From assembly GCA_036264445.1 (NCBI GenBank), contig DATAQW010000040.1, forward strand, positions 1-14,238: a stretch of 14,238 nt of DNA, written 5' to 3'. Under the pieces are notes generated by a model. The model was not told the origin of the DNA and did not search any database. It saw only the letters and a list, made by a program, of their open reading frames with translations. Made by a program: the position numbers and the translations under genes. Of this stretch, positions 7,237-14,057 are shown one piece after another (the first letter of the stretch is position 1; each line of letters begins with the position of its first letter). The stretch comes from Pseudacidobacterium sp036264445 (GTDB lineage: Bacteria > Acidobacteriota > Terriglobia > Terriglobales > Acidobacteriaceae).

Positions 7237-8673
7237 CTATTTCAGGCTATTCATCGCAAATTCACGCGCCGCCTCAAGCAGTTTTGCTACCGATTCCTTC
7301 GAGCCTGACTCAGAATAAATACGCAGCAGCGGCTCAGTACCGGAAGCACGCAACAGCAGCCAGGTCTCTGCCGCCTTCGGCCTCTTTACCGCTTCGGGAT
7401 TCTTCAGGTAAAACTTGATGCCGTCGAGTGTTTCTACTTTCTCCACCGGCATCCCCGCAAACTCTTTCACGCCTGCGCGCGCCTTGGAGATTGCAGCATT
7501 TTTCAATTCATCGTTGATATGCAGATCAATACGCCCATACTGATGCTCACCGTATTCTTCCTGCAACCGCGCAACCAGCCGTCCCAGAGTGCACTTTTCT
7601 TCAGCCATTACATTCGCAATCAGCAACGCGTTCAACAAGCCATCGCGTTCCGGCAAATGCCGCTTGATGCCGATACCGCCTGATTCTTCACCACCGATCA
7701 GGATGTCTTCTTCCAGCATCAGATCGCAGACATATTTAAATCCGATACCATGCTCGTGCAGAGTGCGCCCATAACGCGTGCAAATGCGGTCAAGCATCTT
7801 GGTCGTATTGAAGGCGCGCGTTACATCACCTGGCCACTTCTTGCGTTCCAGCAGCCACTGCAACAGCACAGCAAAAATCTTATGCGCATCGACGAAGTTC
7901 CCGTCCTCATCCACTGCGCCAATGCGGTCGGCATCACCATCTGTCGCCAGCCCCGCGTGGCATTTATGCGCAACAACTGCATCTTGCAGTGCACGAATAT
8001 GCGGCTCAATCGGCTCAGGATTAATGCCCGGAAACAGCGGATCATGTTCAGCGCGAATCTCAACGAAATCAACCCCGATATTCGTGAAGATGCCCGCCAG
8101 CACGCCGCGTCCTGCGCCGTACATACAATCCACGGCAAACTTCAGCCCCGATTTGCTGATGAGATCAAGGTCGGCGAATTTGGAAATGGCTTCGATATAT
8201 GGCGTCTGGAAATCTACCGTCTCGACCTTTGCCGGATTGGATGCCTTAGGCAGCGGCTGGCCAAGAAAGCCCTCAATCTCAGCGATAATCGAGGGCTTTC
8301 CTGATCCACCGTAATAAGCCTTGTACTTTACGCCATTCCACTGGTAAGGATTGTGGCTTGACGTAATCATCACTCCACCCGCTGCGCCGCGCGCGTGCAC
8401 TCCCAATGAGAGCGCCGGAGTCGGCGTGATGCGGTCGGCCAACTGTACCGGAATTCCTGCCGAGGCAAACACCTCAGCAACAGACTGCGCAAATGCCTGC
8501 GAGCCAAAGCGTGTGTCATATCCAATGCAGACGCCCTCGCCCGGATCTTTCTTCGACAACACGTAATGTCCGATAGCGGCGGCAGCAGCGCGAACATTGT
8601 CAAAAGTAAAATCGTCGGCGATTACTCCCCGCCAGCCGTCAGTTCCGAACTTAATGACGTTCGTATTTCCCAT
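7237..8673 (-). CDS. phosphoglucomutase/phosphomannomutase (alpha-D-phosphohexomutase)
   Basis: A 478-residue cytoplasmic enzyme that moves phosphate between C6 and C1 of a hexose. The four diagnostic loops are intact: catalytic phosphoserine loop TSSHNP (104-109, S106), magnesium loop DGDADR (245-250), sugar-binding loop GGEESGG (327-333) and phosphate-binding loop RASGTEP (442-448). The N-terminal FGTDGWRG is also typical. The sugar loop reads GEESGG, as in many glucose-preferring mutases, while dual PMM/PGM enzymes often read GEMSGH. Yet the neighbours (ManA and ManC) need Man-6-P to Man-1-P conversion, so context argues for mannose activity, perhaps alongside glucose. I leave the symbol blank for that reason. 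The ATG at 8671-8673 has only a weak GGAAAG about 13 bases upstream. It lies 50 bases after manC and 74 before pgi, probably in one transcript. Confidence 0.93.
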   Translation of the reverse strand: MGNTNVIKFGTDGWRGVIADDFTFDNVRAAAAAIGHYVLSKKDPGEGVCIGYDTRFGSQAFAQSVAEVFASAGIPVQLADRITPTPALSLGVHARGAAGGVMITSSHNPYQWNGVKYKAYYGGSGKPSIIAEIEGFLGQPLPKASNPAKVETVDFQTPYIEAISKFADLDLISKSGLKFAVDCMYGAGRGVLAGIFTNIGVDFVEIRAEHDPLFPGINPEPIEPHIRALQDAVVAHKCHAGLATDGDADRIGAVDEDGNFVDAHKIFAVLLQWLLERKKWPGDVTRAFNTTKMLDRICTRYGRTLHEHGIGFKYVCDLMLEEDILIGGEESGGIGIKRHLPERDGLLNALLIANVMAEEKCTLGRLVARLQEEYGEHQYGRIDLHINDELKNAAISKARAGVKEFAGMPVEKVETLDGIKFYLKNPEAVKRPKAAETWLLLRASGTEPLLRIYSESGSKESVAKLLEAAREFAMNSLK

Positions 8674-8723
8674 GCTCAGATTATCTTTCCAGGATTCAAC
8701 GACGAATGATTAGAAAAGACGCG

Positions 8724-9839
8724 CTAGATTAGCTCTTTGCGCCCGTCAGCAGCAAGCTGTTTCACAATCTTGCCAACGTCCTGCGAATGATGCCGGCTGG
8801 TAATCAGAATGGCATCGTCCGTCTCGACCACTACGAGGTCTTTCACGCCAACCAGTGCTACAAATTTCTTCGGACTGTAGACATAATTCCCCTGCGCATC
8901 GAAAGGCAGACTGCCCGTGCTCTCTGTGACGTTTTCATGCTTATCGACAGATTGCGCAAGCATAAGCTGATGTTCATAGAGCGCCGCCCATGAGCCAAGA
9001 TCATTCCAGCCGAAGTTCGCGGGCAGGCAGTAGAGATTCGAGTGGTGCTCACCTTTTGCTGAACGCGGTTCAAGCACTGCGTAGTCTACGCTGATGTTTT
9101 CGCACTTCGGGTAGAGCGCCTCGAAAGTCTTATGGAAATCGGCTGAACCGTACGCAGCAGCAATTTCCTCTAATATCGGCGCGGTCTCAGAAAGATGCTC
9201 ACGGATGGCATCTGCCAGGGTGCGCGCGCTCCAGATGAAGATGCCGCTATTCCAGTGATAATTTCCTGCAGCCACAAATTCCTCGGCGCGTTCCTGGTTC
9301 GGCTTCTCAGTGAAGCGGCGCACGCGCAGAGAGCCATCATCCCGCGCATCGCCTGTTTCGATATATCCGTAACCTGTTTCAGGACGCGTAGGCGTGACGC
9401 CTAGTACCACCATGTTTTCGCCCGCAGCAGCAATTTTGACGGCATGCTCAATAACAGCAAGAAATGCTGCCTCATCAGTAATGACGTGGTCTGCAGGAAA
9501 AACTCCCAGCACAGCATCCGGATTCTGCTTCTCGACCAGAAACGCAGCCAACCCTGCGGCCGGAGCCGTATTGCGGGCAGCAGGCTCGCACACGACATGT
9601 TCCTGCGGAATGATGTCGAGCTGCTCGCATATGGTCGGCGAAAGCAAATCGTTGGTGATGACCCAGAAATCATCGCGCTTCGCCAGCGGAGTTAGGCGGT
9701 CCACGGTGCGTTGGATCATGGTGCGCTCGCCATCGAGCGCCAGTACCTGCTTCGCTCTAGCCTGGCGGCTGCGTGGCCAGAAACGAGTGCCGCTTCCTCC
9801 AGCCAGAATGATTGGCCGAAAATCGATTGCCTTTGACAT
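8724..9839 (-). CDS. manC: mannose-1-phosphate guanylyltransferase
   Basis: A cytoplasmic enzyme making GDP-mannose from mannose-1-phosphate and GTP. The 371-residue protein is the short, nucleotidyltransferase-only form; the C-terminal cupin isomerase domain of bifunctional ManC/AlgA (about 480 residues) is absent, which fits the separate isomerase gene next door. Motifs: pyrophosphorylase signature LAGGSGTRFWPRSR (12-25) with K30, EPAARNTAPA (85-94), FPADH (114-118), RFTEKP (175-180), WNSGIF (196-201), SVDYAVLE (250-257) and GWNDLGSW (277-284). The end region VVVETDDAILI (336-346) is also typical of the family. The ATG at 9837-9839 follows GGAG by four bases. Only 23 bases separate it from the isomerase gene, so the two are almost certainly co-transcribed. 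Confidence 0.95.
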   Translation of the reverse strand: MSKAIDFRPIILAGGSGTRFWPRSRQARAKQVLALDGERTMIQRTVDRLTPLAKRDDFWVITNDLLSPTICEQLDIIPQEHVVCEPAARNTAPAAGLAAFLVEKQNPDAVLGVFPADHVITDEAAFLAVIEHAVKIAAAGENMVVLGVTPTRPETGYGYIETGDARDDGSLRVRRFTEKPNQERAEEFVAAGNYHWNSGIFIWSARTLADAIREHLSETAPILEEIAAAYGSADFHKTFEALYPKCENISVDYAVLEPRSAKGEHHSNLYCLPANFGWNDLGSWAALYEHQLMLAQSVDKHENVTESTGSLPFDAQGNYVYSPKKFVALVGVKDLVVVETDDAILITSRHHSQDVGKIVKQLAADGRKELI

Positions 9840-9862
9840 GGCTCTCCAATGAGTCGGAATGT

Positions 9863-10801
9863 TTAGGCAGATTGTGGGAGAATACGCATTACTTCAGCGA
9901 CGCCATGCGCTTTTATTGTCCAGTCTTTGGCGCCTGCTGGAATCACAGCGATCTGACACCGATCTACATCAAACGGCTCAAAACCTGTTCCTTCAATAGT
10001 TGCTTTACCTTCTGCAACGAAAAGCATCTGGACAACATCTGCGAAAGCATTTCCCGCAGACGGAAGCAGAGTTGCCCATCGCTCGACGCGAAAGTACTTC
10101 TGATCGATGAGTACCGAATGCGCATTGACATTCTTCGGAGCGATCTTTCCTGCTCCCGTTGTGAGACGCATCGCTTCCATCGACTTATCGAGATGCAGTT
10201 CGCGCGGCCGGCCGTAGTCATACATACGATAGGTTAGATCGCTCGTCTGCTGCGTTTCCAGCAATACAGCACCCGGCCCGACAGCGTGCACGGTGCCAGC
10301 ATCGACAAAGATCATGTCGCCCTTGTTCACTGGTAACAGCGTTAGCAAATCTTCGAGGCGCGACTCAACAATCGCCGTGCGCACCTCCTCCGGCGTGGTT
10401 CCCGGCTTAATGCCCAGCGCGACTTCAGTGCCGGGCTTCGCGTCCAGCGCATACCAGCACTCGGTCTTGCCGCGAGGTTCGCCATACTTCTGTGCCATGG
10501 CATCATCAGGATGCACCTGCACACTCAACTTCTCTTTAGGAAAAAGTATTTTGATGAGCAGCGGAAATTCTTCGGCGGCATGGCCTTTGCCCAGCAGGGC
10601 TTCGCCGTTTGCCGCTGTAATCTCTTTTAGCGTTTTTCCTTCCAATGGCCCAGTCTCTGCCGTGCACATCTCGCCGGTCAGCCACACTTCGCCGATCGGC
10701 TCGCCCTCGGTTTTGAAATCAAACCAGGGTGAAAGGTTATGAAATCCCCAGATACGGGTCCGAAAATAAGGAGCAAGTCTGAATGGATGTGAGGCTTGCA
10801 T
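9863..10801 (-). CDS. manA: mannose-6-phosphate isomerase, class I (zinc cupin)
   Basis: A cytoplasmic zinc enzyme interconverting fructose-6-phosphate and mannose-6-phosphate, the entry step to GDP-mannose. The 312-residue length fits the short Firmicutes-like class I form, not the roughly 390-residue E. coli type. Zinc ligands are visible: Q95 and H97 in SVQVHPDD (93-100), E114 in GKTECWYAL (111-119), and H172 in VDAGTVHAVG (166-175). The active-site arginine region YDYGRPRELH (194-203) is present. A C-terminal cupin-like half follows (about 230-310). The ATG at 10799-10801 lacks a strong ribosome site; a GAAG lies about five bases upstream. It is the first gene of the four-gene minus-strand block and is divergent from the epimerase across about 70 bases, so the block's promoter should lie there, although I see no convincing -35/-10 pair. 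Confidence 0.93.
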   Translation of the reverse strand: MQASHPFRLAPYFRTRIWGFHNLSPWFDFKTEGEPIGEVWLTGEMCTAETGPLEGKTLKEITAANGEALLGKGHAAEEFPLLIKILFPKEKLSVQVHPDDAMAQKYGEPRGKTECWYALDAKPGTEVALGIKPGTTPEEVRTAIVESRLEDLLTLLPVNKGDMIFVDAGTVHAVGPGAVLLETQQTSDLTYRMYDYGRPRELHLDKSMEAMRLTTGAGKIAPKNVNAHSVLIDQKYFRVERWATLLPSAGNAFADVVQMLFVAEGKATIEGTGFEPFDVDRCQIAVIPAGAKDWTIKAHGVAEVMRILPQSA

Positions 10802-10871
10802 GTGTCTTCAGTATGCCTGAAAATCTCGCGGTGATGCACGTTCATTGTCGTCAGCAGCTACCATAAAGAAG

Positions 10872-11843
10872 ATGGCTAGATATTTAGTGACCGGCTGCGC
10901 CGGATTTCTTGGCTCATGGATCACCCAGGCGCTTGTAGAACGCGGAGAAACGGTTCGCGGCTTTGACAACTTTGAAACCGGACGCAAAGAAAATCTTTTT
11001 GGATTTCTCGACCGTATTGAGTTTGTCCAGGGCGATCTGCGCGAGGCCGACGCTGTTGCGCGCGCTTGCGAAGGTGTGGATTACATTCTTCACCAGGGCG
11101 CATTACCCTCCGTGCCGCGGTCGGTGAAAGATCCACGCACCAGCCACACAGCAAACATTAACGGAACATTCAACGTGCTCGAGGGCGCACGCGCTGCCCG
11201 CGTAAAACGTGTGGTTTACGCAGCGTCGTCCTCTGCGTATGGCAACCAGCCCGGTTTTCCACGCAAGGAAACCATGGTTCCCATGCCTATTGCGCCGTAT
11301 CCTGTGCAGAAGCTTGCAGGCGAGCTGTACATGCGCAGTTATTGGCAGGTGTATGGCCTGGAGACAGTCTGTCTGCGGTATTTCAACATCTTTGGCCCGC
11401 GACAAGTCCCCGATTCGCCTTACAGCGGAGTGATGGCAAAATTCACTCTGCAGATGCTGAGGGGCGAACAGCCCACCATCTTTGGCGATGGCGAACAAGG
11501 CCGTGATTTTACATATGTTGAAAATGCAGTGTCAGCGAACCTGCTTGCGCTTGAAGCTCCCGCAGAAAAAGTCGCAGGACGCGTCTTTAATGTGGCTTGT
11601 GGTGAACGGCATACACTGAATAAAACATACAAAATCCTCGCTGAATTGACAGGCTTCACTAAGCCGCCCATCTACGGCCCGGAACGTACAGGAGATATCC
11701 AGAATTCTCTGGCAAATATCAGCGCAGCACGCGAAGCCTTAGGCTATGAACCGTTCGTCACTTTTGAAGAAGGACTTCGCCGCACCGTGGAGTGGTACAA
11801 GCAGCAAGCGAGAGAGGCTGCTTTAACGAGCAACCTCAAGTAA
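10872..11843 (+). CDS. NAD-dependent nucleotide-sugar epimerase (extended SDR)
   Basis: A 323-residue Rossmann-fold enzyme acting on UDP- or GDP-linked sugars. NAD-binding motif TGCAGFLG at 7-14, an acidic residue at the end of strand 2 (FDN, 31-33), SSSAYG at 119-124, and the catalytic YPVQK (Y143, K147). Substrate-domain signatures include LRYFNIFGPRQ (168-178) and FGDGEQGRDFTYVEN (204-218). The stretch ALPSVPRSVKDP closely resembles UDP-GlcNAc/UDP-Glc 4-epimerases of the WbpP group, so a C4-epimerase for surface-polysaccharide precursors is my best guess; dehydratases and other epimerases share the fold. The open frame extends upstream to a TTG at 10845, but that adds nine residues before the usual MxxxLVTG start and has no ribosome site. 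I chose the ATG at 10872, preceded by AAAGAAG. It stands divergent from the GDP-mannose block. Confidence 0.88.
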   Translation: MARYLVTGCAGFLGSWITQALVERGETVRGFDNFETGRKENLFGFLDRIEFVQGDLREADAVARACEGVDYILHQGALPSVPRSVKDPRTSHTANINGTFNVLEGARAARVKRVVYAASSSAYGNQPGFPRKETMVPMPIAPYPVQKLAGELYMRSYWQVYGLETVCLRYFNIFGPRQVPDSPYSGVMAKFTLQMLRGEQPTIFGDGEQGRDFTYVENAVSANLLALEAPAEKVAGRVFNVACGERHTLNKTYKILAELTGFTKPPIYGPERTGDIQNSLANISAAREALGYEPFVTFEEGLRRTVEWYKQQAREAALTSNLK

Positions 11844-11858
11844 TTTTCAGACAATATG

Positions 11859-11888
11859 GGTGTCCCAGGTCTCAAAGAGACCTGGGAT
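11859..11888. repeat. intergenic palindrome C (TCCCAGGTCTC hairpin)
   Basis: An 11-base perfect inverted repeat, TCCCAGGTCTC (11863-11873) and GAGACCTGGGA (11877-11887), around an AAA loop, with a possible extra G-T pair outside. It lies between the convergent epimerase and GH20 genes, 19 bases beyond the epimerase stop and about 70 beyond the GH20 stop. The hairpin is stable enough to act as a bidirectional terminator, but no U-tract follows on either strand. The preceding GGGTGTCCCAGGT matches palindromes A and B. A detached GGGTGC occurs at 11920-11925. I see nothing else in this 114-base gap. Confidence 0.68.
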
Positions 11889-11957
11889 TCTTCTGGATCC
11901 TGCTTTCCCGCACAACAACGGGTGCCTATACCAACGAAATCAGGCGGGATAGCTTCA

Positions 11958-14009
11958 TTACTTCTCCTGCACAGCATTCACCAACTGCTGCAAAGGCGCA
12001 AGAAACGTAAATCGCACCAAGCCTGAATGCTGCTGCGCAGCTTCAATTGCAGCGAGACTGTTTTGCTTCCAGTCCGCAGGGGCCGAACCTTCACCAGAAA
12101 GGTAAGAAACTGCCTCGCTACCGATCTTCGCTAGTTGAGGAAACTGTTGAGCCCGCACAGTAGCGTCCTGAGCCAGCAAAGGAGATGCTGCTACCTGCCG
12201 CTGCACTTTTGGTGAAACGGCCCGCCATCCCGTAAAAATCTGGCTGAGCTGCTGCTCGCCTTCATGCTGGGACGGATTCTGCAAAAATTGCCGCACAAGC
12301 AAATCAATACGATGTTTCGACGGCGGATCAGGGCGGACTGCATCCACAAGACGATTGAGCGGTGTGAGCTGCGACGTGTGCTGGCCGTCATAGCGATCAC
12401 TGAAGCTCACAGGCTCCAGCGCCGATGCAAATACGCGCAGAGCGTCGATGTCCGTGGTTCCCGCAAGGGCGCGCAGGCCGACATCTCCTTGCGTCAGGTG
12501 CGTCAGCCCAAAAGCCTCTAATCTCACAGACATTACATCGAGTCTGCGATACATATCATCCACATCGCGCACGTTTTCCGGCGACCAGAAACGTTCAGCT
12601 ACAGCAGCCGTGCGCGGCCAGATGCGCGAGTCAATCGTTCGCTCATAAAGCTGCTCGCCCCACATGCAGACCTCGCCGCCAAGAATCAGCTTGCGTTGCT
12701 CAGGAGTCAGATCGGAGCTTGAAGGCAGCGGATCAGCCAGATAAATCTCGCCCGCTGACTTCATCGCATCGAGATAAAAAGGAGCCGACAGGATTCCCTG
12801 ATATCCCTGCTTCGCTCCTCCGCTCAAGGACTGAATTCCGCGCCAAGATTGCACCACAACATCCTTAGGCAATGCAGGATTCAGCACCTCATCCCAGCCC
12901 ACCATGTGCTTGTGGTGCTTTTCGAGAATCTTCAACAGGTGTTGATTAAAGTAAGCCTGCAGCGCAGCCGTGTCTTTCATATTGTGCTGCTGCATGAAAG
13001 CAACGATTTTCGGATTCCCCTTCCACTGCACGCCGTTGGTTTCATCGCCGCCAATGTGCATATAGGGATCAGGGAAGATTGTCGCCATCTCTCCGATGAA
13101 GCGGTCAATAAACTGATACGTGCTGTCGCGCGTAGGATCCATTGCGTAGTCAGAGATGCCAAACTCACGACGAATCTCATACGGTCCTGGCCCGCTTGAA
13201 ATTTCCGGATAGCCCACAAACCAGCTCGTGCTGTGCCCCGGGATATCAAACTCAGGCACCACGCGGATGCCGCGCGCACGCGCGTATTCGACAACTTCCT
13301 TCGCCTGCTCCTGCGTGTAGTAGAGGCCGTCGGAGCCCATTCCGGTAAGTTTGGGATAAATCTTGCTCTCGATGCGGAAACCCTGGTCATCGGTCAGATG
13401 CCAGTGAAAGACATTCAGCTTCACCGCTGCCATGCCATCGAGGGTGCGCTCGATCACGCTGACAGGCTCAAAGTGCCTGCTCACGTCGATGTGCAATCCA
13501 CGCCACGGGAAGCGTGGCGAATCCTGAATGCTGACCACTGGAAGGACGAATCCATTCTGCGCCGGCTGAACAAGCTGTAGAAATGTCTCCATGCCGCGCA
13601 GTGCCCCCACTACGGTGTTCGCTTGAAGCTTCGCTCCGCTTGTACTTACGTCGAGCGAATAAGACTCATCTTCATCCACGGACTGAATCGCCTGTCCTGC
13701 ACCCTGCACATCGATCACAAGTGAAGCACCCGCTGCGTCCTTGTGAATGTCCTTTGTGATGGGAACCCCGCTCTGATATTCCAGTCTGTGCAGCATGCGC
13801 GCGATACCCGCGTCCAGGCGCGCATCGCGAAAGCGCGGAGCAGCAACGGTAAAAGACGAAGCCAGAGCGAAACTACCCTGACTCGCCGTCAGCTTGGCAG
13901 GCTGTGGCATCAGGGTATTGATGAAGTCTGATTGATTCGTCTGTGAATACAGTGTTGAAGAAAACAGCATGGCGCTGCAGGCGAGGATAGAACAAAAGGC
14001 GTGCCGCAA
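11958..14009 (-). CDS. secreted GH20 beta-N-acetylhexosaminidase
   Basis: A glycoside hydrolase family 20 enzyme that removes terminal GlcNAc or GalNAc by substrate-assisted catalysis. Numbering from the TTG at 14009 (683 residues): signal peptide about 1-23 (RHAFCSILACSAMLFSS); an N-terminal GH20b-type alpha/beta domain about 30-160; the TIM barrel from about 168 to 480, with HWHLTDDQGFR (202-212), PEFDIPGH (252-259), the catalytic Asp-Glu pair in HIGGDET (318-324, D322-E323), QSWRG (387-391) and MWGE (449-452); then a mostly helical C-terminal extension to 683 that I cannot assign. The frame stays open to an ATG at 14072 (704 residues), but that ATG would overlap the divergent gene starting at 14058 and adds 21 residues unlike a signal peptide. 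The TTG has GAGGGG seven bases upstream, so I prefer it. Likely targets are chitin oligomers, glycans or peptidoglycan fragments. Confidence 0.9.
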   Translation of the reverse strand: MRHAFCSILACSAMLFSSTLYSQTNQSDFINTLMPQPAKLTASQGSFALASSFTVAAPRFRDARLDAGIARMLHRLEYQSGVPITKDIHKDAAGASLVIDVQGAGQAIQSVDEDESYSLDVSTSGAKLQANTVVGALRGMETFLQLVQPAQNGFVLPVVSIQDSPRFPWRGLHIDVSRHFEPVSVIERTLDGMAAVKLNVFHWHLTDDQGFRIESKIYPKLTGMGSDGLYYTQEQAKEVVEYARARGIRVVPEFDIPGHSTSWFVGYPEISSGPGPYEIRREFGISDYAMDPTRDSTYQFIDRFIGEMATIFPDPYMHIGGDETNGVQWKGNPKIVAFMQQHNMKDTAALQAYFNQHLLKILEKHHKHMVGWDEVLNPALPKDVVVQSWRGIQSLSGGAKQGYQGILSAPFYLDAMKSAGEIYLADPLPSSSDLTPEQRKLILGGEVCMWGEQLYERTIDSRIWPRTAAVAERFWSPENVRDVDDMYRRLDVMSVRLEAFGLTHLTQGDVGLRALAGTTDIDALRVFASALEPVSFSDRYDGQHTSQLTPLNRLVDAVRPDPPSKHRIDLLVRQFLQNPSQHEGEQQLSQIFTGWRAVSPKVQRQVAASPLLAQDATVRAQQFPQLAKIGSEAVSYLSGEGSAPADWKQNSLAAIEAAQQHSGLVRFTFLAPLQQLVNAVQEK

Positions 14010-14016
14010 TAGACTT

Positions 14017-14022
14017 CCCCTC
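14017..14022 (-). promoter_or_regulatory. strong Shine-Dalgarno supporting a TTG start for the GH20 gene
   Basis: The minus strand reads GAGGGG seven bases before TTG at 14007-14009. The same seven-base spacing is seen for the BON-protein start. No comparable site precedes the ATG at 14072. Confidence 0.55.
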
Positions 14023-14041
14023 AGATCAAATTTCTGCGCAT

Positions 14042-14047
14042 TAGAAT
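14042..14047 (+). promoter_or_regulatory. candidate -10 box of the MetX-like gene
   Basis: TAGAAT lies 10 bases before the ATG at 14058, in the 48-base AT-rich gap shared with the GH20 gene. No -35 match is seen at 17 bases (CCTCAG). If used, the transcript would be almost leaderless. Confidence 0.25.
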
Positions 14048-14057
14048 AACAATTGAA

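Noticed and set aside
10845..10871. TTG start for the epimerase at 10845
   Set aside because: It adds nine residues before the canonical MxxxLVTG opening and has no Shine-Dalgarno; the ATG at 10872 is the normal family start.
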